A program made the translations under genes and the position numbers. Source: Betaproteobacteria bacterium HGW-Betaproteobacteria-14 (GTDB taxonomy: Bacteria; Pseudomonadota; Gammaproteobacteria; Burkholderiales; Rhodocyclaceae). Taken from it: 64,000 nt of DNA. Below are positions 8,787 to 17,336 of the stretch, piece by piece. Positions within the stretch are counted from its first letter, which is position 1, and the number at the start of each line of letters is the position of its first letter. A model generated the notes under the pieces. It did not search any database. It was not told the DNA's origin and saw only the letters and a list, made by a program, of their open reading frames with translations. The stretch covers positions 62,001 to 126,000 of the forward strand of contig PHCS01000001.1 in the NCBI GenBank assembly GCA_002840845.1. The letters are read 5' to 3'.

Positions 8787-10577
8787 CTACCCTTCCCCGA
8801 TCTCTCCTAATTCAGGTTCTGTGAGCAGAAGTTCGGCATACTTGCCCTCTGCTGCGATTGTGCCTTTGCGCATGACGATTACCCGGTCACAACATGCGAG
8901 TGATGCCGGTCGATGACTGATCATAATGATGGTTTTTCCGCCCGCTAGACCGCGCACGGTTTCCAGCACTTCAGACTCGGTGGCACTGTCGAGCGCCGAG
9001 GTTGCCTCGTCGAGAACAAGAATTTCAGGATCGTCGTAGAGCGCACGAGCAATTGCCAATCGCTGACGCTCTCCTCCCGAGAGCATGGCACCATTTTCAC
9101 CCACCGACGAGTCGAGGCCTTCCGGTAGGGTACGGAAACGCGCTTCCAGGCGTGCCTCGCGTAGGGCGAGCCAAACACGTTCGTCCACGATGTCCGCATC
9201 GGTGATGCCGAAAGCCACATTGCGTCGCACAGTGTCATCGAGCAGAAAGAACTGCTGGGAGACAAGCCCGGCGAGGCTGCGCCAGCGGACGTTGAGCGCC
9301 TCCACCTTGCCATTGATGGTGATGACGCCTTCCTGTGGATGAAGCAGACCGAGCAGTATGTCGGAGAGGGTTGTCTTGCCGGATCCCGAGTGCCCTACCA
9401 ACCCTATCATCTCGCCATGACGGATGGAAAGGGTGATGTCGCGCAGCACCAATCCTTCCCCGCCGGGATAGCGATATGCAACGTTGTTGAGGTTGATTTG
9501 CTCAATTCGCCTGTCGTGAGCAGCGTTTGGTGCGGAAGATATTACGAGAGTGGAGGAGTTACCACCGCTTCTGAGCCCTGCTGCAACTATGCGTACCGAG
9601 GGGGCATTGAAGCGCAGGCTATTGAGAGCCGAAAGAACGCGGGTTGCCGAGGGCATGATCCGGAACAGTGCAAGACCGAACAGTGTCAGCCCTGGTACGA
9701 TATCGCGCATCGGCTGGTTTGTGGCGAGACCGAATATTACCGCACTTAGCAATACGGTCACGGCAATCGTCTCGATTAGTAATCGTGGCATTAGTCCGGC
9801 CCAAGTAAATGCTGCCGTGGCGCCGGCGTAGCGTCGGCTCGATTCGGTGAAATCACGGACGAAATGGGCTTCGCGGCCAAGCACCTTGATTTCCTTGAAG
9901 GCACCGAGTGACTGGCTGGCCGACTTGTACATGGACGAACTCGAACGGATGCGTTCCTCGCGGTGGGCCACCATGCGTTTTCGCATACGCGATTCAAAGG
10001 CCAAACCGGTGCCGGCCATGATGAGGATTGCAATGCTAGTTGCGAGCGGATTGAAGGCAAGCAGCAGCAGGATCAGGCTAAGAATGACGCAGCCTTCCGT
10101 AATGAGCTGCATCAGCGAGGCAAGGAAGCCTGCCGTCGCACGCCCGGTTTCGACTGTAATGATGCGCAATCGCTCGGCTGTGTTTTCGATAAGCCTTTCG
10201 GAGAAGGGCAAAGTGAGGAAGGAGGCTAGTAATTCGCCACCGATGCGTGCCTCAGTGCCGGTGGAGAATCGCGCCTGGAGGCGGTAGAGCCAGGCGAGGA
10301 AAAGGTTCTTTGCAACGTAAAAGGCCAGTAGGCCAATGGCGCCGAGGAGTACGAATCGTTCGACGCTGGTGGCACCCGTCAAGCTGAAAAGAGTAGCCAG
10401 CCGTGCGTCGGAACTTGCCAGCGAGGGCTCCATTAGTAGAGCCATGAGTGGGAAGACTGCTCCAACCCCGATTGTCTCGGCAAATGCCCCCACCAGAACG
10501 AACACCCCGATAAATGCAGCCCTCCAGCGTTCCTCTGGCGTAAGGATTCCAGTCAATTCATGCAGTAATCGTCTCAC
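8787..10577 (-). CDS. ABC transporter, fused permease and ATPase (PglK/MsbA type lipid-linked sugar flippase)
   Basis: An ABC half-transporter of about 596 residues with the membrane domain first (ERWRAAFIGVFVLVGAFAETIGVGAVFPL is the first span) and the ATPase after residue about 355. It has Walker A GHSGSGKTTLSD, signature LSGGERQRLAIARAL, Walker B ILVLDEATSALD and the H-loop histidine in MISHRPAS. The AFAETIGVGAVFP opening is characteristic of PglK-like flippases that move lipid-linked oligosaccharides. The frame extends to 10667 with a TTG, but GTG 10577 fits the usual family N-terminus. In this locus it could flip the bacillosamine- or nonulosonate-containing glycan. It would then be a second flippase beside the MurJ-like fusion protein. 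Confidence 0.85.
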   Translation of the reverse strand: MRRLLHELTGILTPEERWRAAFIGVFVLVGAFAETIGVGAVFPLMALLMEPSLASSDARLATLFSLTGATSVERFVLLGAIGLLAFYVAKNLFLAWLYRLQARFSTGTEARIGGELLASFLTLPFSERLIENTAERLRIITVETGRATAGFLASLMQLITEGCVILSLILLLLAFNPLATSIAILIMAGTGLAFESRMRKRMVAHREERIRSSSSMYKSASQSLGAFKEIKVLGREAHFVRDFTESSRRYAGATAAFTWAGLMPRLLIETIAVTVLLSAVIFGLATNQPMRDIVPGLTLFGLALFRIMPSATRVLSALNSLRFNAPSVRIVAAGLRSGGNSSTLVISSAPNAAHDRRIEQINLNNVAYRYPGGEGLVLRDITLSIRHGEMIGLVGHSGSGKTTLSDILLGLLHPQEGVITINGKVEALNVRWRSLAGLVSQQFFLLDDTVRRNVAFGITDADIVDERVWLALREARLEARFRTLPEGLDSSVGENGAMLSGGERQRLAIARALYDDPEILVLDEATSALDSATESEVLETVRGLAGGKTIIMISHRPASLACCDRVIVMRKGTIAAEGKYAELLLTEPELGEIGEG

Positions 10578-10764
10578 GGTGCGTGAAAGCGGAATCCGCT
10601 GTGATTGCAGTTGCAGAATGACTTGAACCAGAGGATCAGTTTGTATTGGGTGCCGCAGCGAGTGCAACTGAAGAGGAAACTGGCCATGGGGTGATTGATC
10701 CTGTAGATTTGCCTCTGTTTCGAAAGCGGCAAACCAGTTTTTCTACTCAAACTTATGAAAGGCT

Positions 10765-10785
10765 AAGACTGGCATTATAAGTCTT
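10765..10785. repeat. Short inverted repeat between divergent genes
   Basis: AAGACT at 10765-10770 is complemented by AGTCTT at 10780-10785 around a 9-base AT-rich centre. It lies between the divergent ABC transporter and acyltransferase genes, so it could be an operator. With only 6-bp arms it may also be chance. No convincing pair of promoter hexamers was found in the rest of this gap. Confidence 0.3.
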
Positions 10786-10830
10786 GGGATGGTTGCAGGT
10801 GGGGAAACGGTAGCTTGAGCACACGCATGA

Positions 10831-11457
10831 GTGAACGGATCAATCATGGGAATGATAATCGATGAAATCAGTGGCTGGTGGGCCGCCCTACTCGGCTGTA
10901 TCCCGGGGCGCGTTGGCCGCCTGCTCAGAAGGATCCACTATCGCGCTGTGCTGGCCGGCAGCGGCCCTGTGCTTTCTATTGGTGAGCATGTCGAGATCGG
11001 CTGTCCGACCCGCATTACCCTCGGCAACGCAATATACCTCGTCCCCGGTGCGGTACTGCGCGCCTGCGGTGGTGCTAGTCTGCGCATGGGAAACCGTATT
11101 ACCATCAACGGCAATGCACGGATCATTGCGGATTTCGGCAGCATTGAAATTGGCAGCGGGATAATGATCGGGCCGAATGTGGTCATCCGTGCCAGTAACC
11201 ACAGCACCGCCCGCCACGATATTCCAATATGGGAACAGGGGCAGACCGGCGGGCGCATCGTAGTCGGCGACGACGTCTGGATCGGTGCGAATGCAGTGAT
11301 CGTTGCCGGCGTCACGGTCGGTTCCCACGTTGTAGTTGCCGCCGGGGCAGTAGTGACGCGTGACGTGCCCGACTATGCCGTGGTCGCCGGCGTACCAGCC
11401 AAAGTCATCGCTGACCGTCGCGAGCGCAGCACTTCTCCCGCCGCCGAAACCGCTTAA
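10831..11457 (+). CDS. Left-handed beta-helix acyltransferase (WbbJ/maltose O-acetyltransferase type)
   Basis: A protein of about 208 residues built from hexapeptide repeats (IGEHVEIGCPTRITLGNAIYL; MGNRITINGNARIIADFGSIEIGSGIMIGPNVVI; IVVGDDVWIGANAVIVAGVTVGSHVVVAAGAVVTRDVPDYAVVAGVPAKVI). The histidine in IRASNHST is the likely acceptor-activating residue. This class transfers acetyl from acetyl-CoA to sugar hydroxyls. The start is GTG 10831 or ATG 10846; neither has a strong ribosome binding site. The stop overlaps the stop of the convergent methyltransferase (TTAA shared). It probably O-acetylates the surface glycan; the acceptor sugar is unknown. Confidence 0.82.
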   Translation: MNGSIMGMIIDEISGWWAALLGCIPGRVGRLLRRIHYRAVLAGSGPVLSIGEHVEIGCPTRITLGNAIYLVPGAVLRACGGASLRMGNRITINGNARIIADFGSIEIGSGIMIGPNVVIRASNHSTARHDIPIWEQGQTGGRIVVGDDVWIGANAVIVAGVTVGSHVVVAAGAVVTRDVPDYAVVAGVPAKVIADRRERSTSPAAETA

Positions 11458-12335
11458 TCCTTTCGGGCGACCACCGCCCGCAGCCACTGCCGGTCGCCGC
11501 CATAGCTCGACATTCCGTAGCGCGCGATCTGCTTCTCGTCGAAGTCGGGCGTAACCAGGGCGATGCCGGTCTTTACCAGTTCTTTCAGCGGACGCAGGGC
11601 GTCCGGCTTCGGGTGGACGTGTGCGACATAGAGCTTGGCGGCCTCCTTGCCGACGGTACAGACCTCTAGCACTTTCCCGTGGCGGCCCAGCAGGTCTCCC
11701 AGGCTGTTTGCATTAAAGAAAAGCAGGTGCGATTCGAACAGCGCCTTGTAGCGGTAGTCGCGGTGCGGCACCTCGACGAAGAGGAGCCCGCCGGGGCGCA
11801 GGCGCTGCATCAGGCCGTCGACGAAGTCGTGCGGCCGGTCCATGTGCTCGAGCACGTGGGTCAGCGCCAGCAGGTCGAACTTGCGCTCTGCCGGCACGTC
11901 CTCCAGCCGCCGGAAGGCGCCTGTGTCGCCAAAACGGCGGCGCAGGCCTTCCAACTGCTCGCGATCCGTTTCCACCGCGACATAGTCGTGGGCGAAGCCG
12001 CGCCGCGCCAGTCCATCGTGGAACAGGCCAAGGCCGGCGCCGACGTCGAGCACGGCGGGTCTCGCGTCGAGGATGCCGAAGCGTCGCAGGTAGTCCACGC
12101 GGGACAAGGACTGGGCCAGGTAGTAGCGGCGGGTGCTGGGGGTCGACACGGCGACCTCGCCGTCCCAGTAGTGGTCGTAGTAATCCGCCAGTTCCGCCGG
12201 GCTCGGCTGGGGCTGAGCGAACACCAACTCGCAGCGCGAGCAGCACGCCAGGCTCATGCGGCGGAAGATTTCGTGGCTCCCGATGTAGGGGCCGATCGCG
12301 GCGGCCTCGCCGTGGCCGCAGTTCGGGCAGTTCAT
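11454..12335 (-). CDS. Class I SAM-dependent methyltransferase with N-terminal zinc ribbon
   Basis: A 293-residue protein beginning MNCPNCGHGEAAAIG, followed by a second cysteine pair (CCSRCELVFAQPQPS) that together form a zinc ribbon. The methyltransferase core follows, with VLDVGAGLGLF (about residues 98-108), LTHVLEHMDRPHDFVDGLM and GGLLFVEVPHRDY. A longer open frame runs on upstream, but there it is only the shadow of the KdsB gene. The ATG at 12335 overlaps the KdsB stop by 4 bp, so the pair is co-translated. A role in methylating the sugar activated by the KdsB-like enzyme is inferred from this coupling. Confidence 0.85.
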   Translation of the reverse strand: MNCPNCGHGEAAAIGPYIGSHEIFRRMSLACCSRCELVFAQPQPSPAELADYYDHYWDGEVAVSTPSTRRYYLAQSLSRVDYLRRFGILDARPAVLDVGAGLGLFHDGLARRGFAHDYVAVETDREQLEGLRRRFGDTGAFRRLEDVPAERKFDLLALTHVLEHMDRPHDFVDGLMQRLRPGGLLFVEVPHRDYRYKALFESHLLFFNANSLGDLLGRHGKVLEVCTVGKEAAKLYVAHVHPKPDALRPLKELVKTGIALVTPDFDEKQIARYGMSSYGGDRQWLRAVVARKD

Positions 12336-13111
12336 CGCCCCGACGCGGCGTAGCGGGGCAGCAGCGGATCGCCCTGCATCATGTCCACGACGCAGGCGAG
12401 GTCCTCTGGCGTGTCGACGCTCGCGGTGCGGGCATCGGTCATCACCATGCGCACCTTCTCGCCATGCTCGAGGATGCGCATCATGTCCACGGATTCGATG
12501 ATCTCGAGCGGAGTCGGCTTCAGGGCGTTGAAGCGCAACAGATAGTCGCGGCGGAAGGGGATGATGCAGACCTGCTTGAGCATCGGCACGTCCGTGACGC
12601 CCTTCTTGCGCGACGGGACGGGCTCGCGCGAAAAGTAGAGAGCGTCGCCTTTGAGGTCGACCACCACCTTGACCTCGTTGGGGTCCTCGAAATCCTCGAG
12701 GCTGTCGATGTGCGCCATGAGGTTGACGACGTTCACCGTGGAGTCGGCCGTCATCGGAGCGATGGCCTCGTCGATCATTTCCGGCAGGGTCATCGGCTCG
12801 TCGCCCTGGATCATGACGACGATGTCGGTGCGGCGGCCGGACGACGCCTCGATTTTGAGCATGGCTTCCGCCGTGCGGTCGGTGGCGCGCTCGTGGGTGT
12901 CGGCGGTCATGATGCACTGGGCGCCGATGCTCTCGGCGTACTGGCGCACCGCCTCGTCGCAGGTGGCAATGTACACCTCGTCGAGGGTCTTGCTCATCTT
13001 GCAGCGGAACCAGACGTGGCCGATCATCGGGATGCCGTGGATCGGGGCCAGCGGCTTGCCCGGGAAACGGCTGGAGGCCATGCGGGCGGGAATGATGCCG
13101 ATTGCGTTCAT
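12332..13111 (-). CDS. KdsB-type 3-deoxy-2-ulosonate cytidylyltransferase (CMP-sugar synthetase)
   Basis: The 259-residue protein has the family signature GIIPARMASSRFPGKPLAPIHG at the N-terminus, the CTP/metal-binding MIQGDEP near residue 105, and VDTPEDLACV near the C-terminus. KdsB joins CMP to Kdo for lipid A-core synthesis, and relatives activate other 2-keto-3-deoxy sugar acids. A core KdsB normally sits with housekeeping genes (lpxK or adk). This copy is in a glycan locus, overlaps a methyltransferase by 4 bp and lies near an aldolase that could make a keto-deoxy acid, so a non-Kdo substrate is plausible. Family assignment is firm; substrate is uncertain. Confidence 0.85.
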   Translation of the reverse strand: MNAIGIIPARMASSRFPGKPLAPIHGIPMIGHVWFRCKMSKTLDEVYIATCDEAVRQYAESIGAQCIMTADTHERATDRTAEAMLKIEASSGRRTDIVVMIQGDEPMTLPEMIDEAIAPMTADSTVNVVNLMAHIDSLEDFEDPNEVKVVVDLKGDALYFSREPVPSRKKGVTDVPMLKQVCIIPFRRDYLLRFNALKPTPLEIIESVDMMRILEHGEKVRMVMTDARTASVDTPEDLACVVDMMQGDPLLPRYAASGR

Positions 13112-13186
13112 TGATTCGCAATTCCCATGGTTGGATTTCCTTCGCTCGAATGCATAGAAAAGTATTGGGTTGAGACCCGTACCCGG

Positions 13187-13549
13187 CTACCGGCCGGTCT
13201 GCCCAAGCAGTTCAGTGACCTGGCGCTTCAATTCAGGCAGGTCACCCCGCAAGGTTTTCCAGACCAGCTCCAGATCAACCGAAAAATAGCCGTGTGAGAC
13301 GCGATTCCGCATCAGGTAGATGTCCTCCCACGGGATTTCGGGGTGCTTTGCGGCAGTGTCGGAGTGATGGCGTTCAACATTGCGCGCCGCTTCTCCGATG
13401 ATCTCGACATTACGCAGCACCGCATCCTGCGCCATTGGATTTTGCATGAATGTCGCCGAGTCCATGCCTGCGGTATACATCTCGATTCGAGAGATTGCCT
13501 GCAGGATATGGCCGAGATATTCGCTTAATCGTCTCGTTTCCTTGTTCAT
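13187..13549 (-). CDS. hepT: HepT-like HEPN-domain toxin (DUF86)
   Basis: The 120-residue all-alpha HEPN protein has the RNase motif R-x4-H-x-Y as RNRVSHGY near residue 80. HepT toxins are ribonucleases silenced when the partner MntA adds AMP groups to the motif tyrosine. The adjacent upstream gene encodes such a nucleotidyltransferase, and its stop directly abuts this start with no spacer. Both catalytic Arg/His and the target Tyr are present, so the toxin looks intact. It sits as a small module inside the glycan locus, which suggests a recent insertion or locus-stabilising role; that is inference. Confidence 0.88.
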   Translation of the reverse strand: MNKETRRLSEYLGHILQAISRIEMYTAGMDSATFMQNPMAQDAVLRNVEIIGEAARNVERHHSDTAAKHPEIPWEDIYLMRNRVSHGYFSVDLELVWKTLRGDLPELKRQVTELLGQTGR

Positions 13550-13840
13550 TCACAAGGGCTCCGCTTCAGCCAGCACGAGATCCCTGAATGAGTCCGGAAG
13601 CGCCTTGGGCGTAAGCACGTCGACCGGGACGCCGAGGAGTTTCTGCAGCCGGTTCTGAATGCGGGCGATATCCATCAGGGTTGTTTCGGGAGTCGGGTCG
13701 ACCAGTAAATCCAGGTCGCTGTCGTCCTTGTCTTCGCCATGTAGAACGGAGCCGAAAACGCGAGGATTGCGAGTGCGGCATATTTCGACGATCTGCCGGA
13801 TGTCCTCGCGATGGGAGCTTAGGGCTTCAGAGGGTTTCAT
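13550..13840 (-). CDS. mntA: MntA-like minimal nucleotidyltransferase antitoxin
   Basis: A 96-residue minimal nucleotidyltransferase with the GS-x10-D-x-D motif as GSVLHGEDKDDSDLDLLVD near residues 30-48, and a later acidic VDVL that probably holds the third metal ligand. MntA proteins AMPylate the HepT toxin to switch it off. The gene is first in the pair on the minus strand and directly abuts hepT. The catalytic residues are intact. Confidence 0.88.
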   Translation of the reverse strand: MKPSEALSSHREDIRQIVEICRTRNPRVFGSVLHGEDKDDSDLDLLVDPTPETTLMDIARIQNRLQKLLGVPVDVLTPKALPDSFRDLVLAEAEPL

Positions 13841-13867
13841 TGGGTCTTTCCGCAGAATGGCAGGCGG

Positions 13868-14644
13868 CTATTCTGGCATGCCTTGCCGGCACTCGGCGAG
13901 GCCGCTGCGGCACGTCGTGTCGAGCATGCGGGTGTCGAGGCTGTAGGCTAGGAAACGGAAGCCGCGCGCGACGTGCTCACTCACCTGCGCGGCGTCGGGT
14001 TCGACGACATGCAGTCCGCCCGGTTTGGCCTTGGCGATGCCGGTCGTGCGTATTCGTTCGATGGCCTGCTTCAAACGGGGGTCGTCAAACTGCCCGGGAA
14101 TGCCCATCGAGGCGGACAGGTCGTAGGGTCCGATGATGTAGCCGTCGACCCCGGGTGTGTCGAGGATCGCCTCCAGATCCTCCACCGCGGCGATGTGCTC
14201 GACCTGGACGATGACCACGGCCTCCTTGTCCAGCCATGCACGATAGTCGGTGAAAGCCGTCCCGTAGCCTTGGGCGCGTGCCAGCCCGACGCCGCGGCTG
14301 CCCCTCGGCGGGTAGTAGACCGAGGCGACGGCGCGCTCGGCGTCCGCACGCGAATTCACCATGGGCACGATGACGCCGTGGGCGCCGGCATCCATGACGC
14401 GCTTGATCAGGTCGGCATTGTTGCTGGTCAGGCGCACGAGCGGCGCCACGCCATGCAGGGCGATGACGCGGATCAGTTCCTCGGCTTCGCGAATGGTGAT
14501 GACGCTGTGCTCGAGATCCACCGCCAGCCAGTCGAAGCCGGCGCGCGACATGATTTCGGCGATGGCCGGGTGCGCCAGCGTGATCCAGGAGCCGATGGTG
14601 AGGTGGTTGCCGGCGAGTTTCTGCTTGAGGGTGTGCGATGCCAT
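13868..14644 (-). CDS. HpcH/HpaI-family aldolase
   Basis: A class II pyruvate aldolase of 258 residues. Start ATG 14644 gives the normal MASHTLKQKL N-terminus; the open frame upstream is not family-like. Landmarks are LAVDLEHS near residue 36, the metal ligands in IVQVEHIAAVEDLEAIL and GPYDLSASMG, and the conserved RGSRGVG loop. These enzymes join or split pyruvate and an aldehyde, producing 2-keto-4-hydroxy (3-deoxy) acids. Close to a KdsB-like CMP transferase and divergent from a sugar-acid gene set, it could build the keto-deoxy acid that is then activated. A catabolic role is the alternative. Confidence 0.85.
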   Translation of the reverse strand: MASHTLKQKLAGNHLTIGSWITLAHPAIAEIMSRAGFDWLAVDLEHSVITIREAEELIRVIALHGVAPLVRLTSNNADLIKRVMDAGAHGVIVPMVNSRADAERAVASVYYPPRGSRGVGLARAQGYGTAFTDYRAWLDKEAVVIVQVEHIAAVEDLEAILDTPGVDGYIIGPYDLSASMGIPGQFDDPRLKQAIERIRTTGIAKAKPGGLHVVEPDAAQVSEHVARGFRFLAYSLDTRMLDTTCRSGLAECRQGMPE

Positions 14645-14763
14645 CTGGCGGGACAGGCCTGTCGGGAATGTCAGGCGGGAATTGTAGGGCAATTGCACCC
14701 CTGGCGGAACTGGGTATTCCCTGTGGCAGCGGTTAGAATATGCACTTTTCGCGGGATTGACCA

Positions 14764-15453
14764 ATGGAATCGCCGCGCTGGCATGTGTGTTCGTCCGCCG
14801 CCGAAGTGAGCGAGCGGGCGGTGGCCTGGATCGGCGCAGCGGCAAGGCAGGCGATTGCAGCGCATGGCGTGTTCCGCATCGTCCTTTCAGGCGGCGAGAC
14901 GCCGCGCAGCGTGTACAGGGCGCTGCGCGCGCTCGAGACCGATTGGAGCGCCTGGCAGATCTGGTTCGGAGACGAGCGTTGCCTGGCCGCCGACGATCCG
15001 CGGCGCAACAGCAGCATGGCCGGAGAGGCGCTGCTGGATCATGTGCCTATACCGCCCGTCCAGGTGCATGTCATTCACGGCGAACTGGGCGCGGAACCGG
15101 CCGCAGCGGAGTATTGCGCGGCCCTCGCCGGGGAGCCGGAATTCGACTTGGTGCTGCTGGGGCTTGGCGAGGATGGGCATGCCGCCAGCTTGTTTCCAGG
15201 CGGCGAATGGGGCGAGGCGTCGGATGCGCCGGATGCGTTAGCGGTCCGTGCCGCACCGAAACCGCCGGCGGAACGCGTCAGTCTCAGTGCGCGGCGTCTC
15301 GGCGGAACCCAATGCGCCCTGTTCCTGGTGACGGGGGCTGGCAAGCACGGTGCCGTGCGTGCCTGGCGTGCCGGTAGCAGGCTGCCCGCCGCATCGATAT
15401 GCCCACCGGGGGGTGTCGATGTGCTGGTGGAACAAATTAGCATTGAAGGTTGA
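14764..15453 (+). CDS. pgl: 6-phosphogluconolactonase-like protein
   Basis: The 229-residue protein of the Pgl/glucosamine-6-phosphate isomerase fold has LSGGETPRSVYRAL near residue 40, IWFGDERCLAADDPRRNSSM near 66-85, and the lactonase motif LLGLGEDGHAASLFPG near 133-148. The family enzyme opens 6-phosphogluconolactone. Here it does not sit with zwf or edd; it starts a long glycan operon and is divergent from the aldolase across a 119-bp gap. A role with phosphorylated sugar lactones or acids in glycan precursor supply is inferred. A TAGAAT hexamer at 14734 may be its -10, but no good -35 is visible. Confidence 0.82.
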   Translation: MESPRWHVCSSAAEVSERAVAWIGAAARQAIAAHGVFRIVLSGGETPRSVYRALRALETDWSAWQIWFGDERCLAADDPRRNSSMAGEALLDHVPIPPVQVHVIHGELGAEPAAAEYCAALAGEPEFDLVLLGLGEDGHAASLFPGGEWGEASDAPDALAVRAAPKPPAERVSLSARRLGGTQCALFLVTGAGKHGAVRAWRAGSRLPAASICPPGGVDVLVEQISIEG

Positions 15454-15459
15454 GGAATC

Positions 15460-16404
15460 GTGCCGAAAGTACTGATCACCACTTCGTCGTTCAACGTGGC
15501 TGCCGCCGAATCCCTGGCCCTGCTGGGGCAGGCCGGCTATGAAATTGTGACGAATCCGCATGGCAGGAAATTGACCGAGGACGAGGCTGCAGCCTTGCTG
15601 GGCGACGACGTGGCCGGCATGATCGCCGGCACGGAGCCGCTGACCCGCCGTGTGCTGTCCTGCGCCCGGGGGCTGAAAGTCGTCTCGCGCTGCGGCATTG
15701 GCCTGGACAGCGTGGATCTGGCGGCCGCGCGGGAACTCGGCATAGAGGTAACGAATACACCGGATGCGCCGAGCGCCGCAGTGGCGGAACTGACTCTCGG
15801 CCTGATCCTCGACCAACTGCGAAGAATCAGCCAGGCTGACCGGCAGATCCGCGCCGGGCAATGGAAACCGCTGATGGGCGGACTTCTTGCCGCGCGGACG
15901 GTGGGCATCATCGGTTTCGGGCGCATCGGGCGCCGTGTAGCGCACTTGGCGCGGGCCTTCGGCGCGCGCGTGCTGGCTTACGATGCTGCCGGTGTCGAAT
16001 CCGATGGGATTGCCGATTCGAGCGCTCTGGAGCCGTTGCTGGCGGCAGCGGACATCGTCACGCTCCATATGCCCTCGCAGAAGGCACCCGGCCATTTCCT
16101 CGATGCGGCGCGGATCGGTCTGATGAAGCGCGGCGCGGTGCTGGTGAACACGGCGCGAGGCGATCTCGTGGATGAGGCGGCCCTGGTGCAGGCGATCTGC
16201 GATGGGCGCCTTGGCGGCGCGGCGCTCGATACCTACGAGAAGGAACCCTATGCGGGGCCCCTTGCCGAGTTGCCCCAGGCGGTACTGACGGCGCATATGG
16301 GCTCCTACGCGGAGGAATCGCGCGGCATCATGGAGCGCGAGGCGGCAGACAATCTTTACAGGGAGCTCGCGGCGCGCGGGCTGGTGGCCGGGAGGACAGC
16401 ATGA
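15460..16404 (+). CDS. D-2-hydroxyacid dehydrogenase (phosphoglycerate dehydrogenase-like)
   Basis: An NAD-dependent dehydrogenase of 314 residues with GTG start 6 bp after pgl. The Rossmann motif is VGIIGFGRIGRRV near residue 150. The catalytic triad is visible: Arg in VNTARGDLVDE, Glu in DTYEKEP and His in LTAHMGSY. The length is that of the short class without an ACT regulatory domain, so it is unlikely to be the normal serine-pathway SerA. In this operon it may interconvert a 2-hydroxy and 2-keto sugar acid. It overlaps the following epimerase gene by 4 bp. Confidence 0.83.
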   Translation: MPKVLITTSSFNVAAAESLALLGQAGYEIVTNPHGRKLTEDEAAALLGDDVAGMIAGTEPLTRRVLSCARGLKVVSRCGIGLDSVDLAAARELGIEVTNTPDAPSAAVAELTLGLILDQLRRISQADRQIRAGQWKPLMGGLLAARTVGIIGFGRIGRRVAHLARAFGARVLAYDAAGVESDGIADSSALEPLLAAADIVTLHMPSQKAPGHFLDAARIGLMKRGAVLVNTARGDLVDEAALVQAICDGRLGGAALDTYEKEPYAGPLAELPQAVLTAHMGSYAEESRGIMEREAADNLYRELAARGLVAGRTA

Positions 16405-17336
16405 TGTCAGGCAGCAAAGTCGTAATTTATGGCGGCAGCGGCTTCCTCGGCAGCCACGTTGCGGATGCGCTTGCCGACGCCGGATACGGGGTGCGCATCT
16501 TTGACCGTGTTGACTCGCCGTACCGGCGCGAGGGACAGGAGATGGTGGTCGGCGACATCATGGACCGCGAGGCCGTCGCCCGCGCGGCGGCGGACTGCGA
16601 GTTCGTCTACAACTTCGCCGGCATCGCAGACATCGACGAGGCAAAGGACCGGCCGCTCGAGACGGCCAGCGCCAATATCGTCGGCAACCTGCATGCCCTG
16701 GAGGCGGCGCGCGCCGCCGGGGCGAAGCGCTTCGTCTTTGCCAGCACGGTCTATGTGTATTCGGAATCCGGCTCGTTCTACCGCGCCAGCAAGCAGGCGG
16801 CGGAACGTTTCGTCGAGGCCTATTTCGAGCGCTACGGGCTGCCCTTTTCGGTGCTGCGCTACGGTTCCCTCTACGGCCGGCGCGCCGATAGTCGCAACGG
16901 CATCTATCGCCTGCTCAAGCAGGCGCTCGAGCAGCGCGCCATTGTTTATCAGGGCAGCGACGAGGCGATGCGCGAGTACATCCATGTCCGCGACGCGGCA
17001 CGTCTGAGCGTGCAGATCCTCGCCGAAGAGTACGCCAACCGCCATCTCATCCTGACGGGCCAGGAGCGCATGCCGGTGAAGAACCTGATGCGCATGGTCT
17101 CGGAAATGATCCCGGGGGGCGTCCAGATGTCCTTCGGCGGCAAGCAGGATGAGGGGCACTATGTCATGACGCCCTACGCCTTTCATCCGAAAGTCGGCCA
17201 CAAGCTGGTGGCGAACAATTATGTCGATCTCGGTCAGGGGCTCCTCGACTGCCTGGCCGAGCTGCACGAGCGCGGCGCCAGCGGCGCGCATGCGGAGGGC
17301 GACTGGCTGGTGCCCGACCGCGCTTCGAAAGTATGA
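16401..17336 (+). CDS. NAD-dependent epimerase/dehydratase (extended SDR)
   Basis: A 311-residue extended short-chain dehydrogenase. The nucleotide loop is VIYGGSGFLGSHVADAL, and the catalytic set is the Ser/Thr of FASTVYVYS with Y-x3-K in FYRASK near residue 133. Family members epimerise or dehydrate NDP-sugars. Two start codons lie side by side (16401, 16404), both overlapping the previous stop. Its position between a hydroxyacid dehydrogenase and a HAD phosphatase suggests it acts on the same unusual sugar. The substrate cannot be read. Confidence 0.82.
   Translation: MMSGSKVVIYGGSGFLGSHVADALADAGYGVRIFDRVDSPYRREGQEMVVGDIMDREAVARAAADCEFVYNFAGIADIDEAKDRPLETASANIVGNLHALEAARAAGAKRFVFASTVYVYSESGSFYRASKQAAERFVEAYFERYGLPFSVLRYGSLYGRRADSRNGIYRLLKQALEQRAIVYQGSDEAMREYIHVRDAARLSVQILAEEYANRHLILTGQERMPVKNLMRMVSEMIPGGVQMSFGGKQDEGHYVMTPYAFHPKVGHKLVANNYVDLGQGLLDCLAELHERGASGAHAEGDWLVPDRASKV

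Noticed and set aside
11454-13121. A 555-codon open frame across the methyltransferase and KdsB genes
   Set aside because: Its first half is Arg/His-rich and unlike any protein, and it runs antiparallel in frame to the clear KdsB gene. Only the part from ATG 12335 is real.
14734-14739. Promoter for pgl based on TAGAAT
   Set aside because: No acceptable -35 hexamer at 16-18 bp; noted in the gene entry only.
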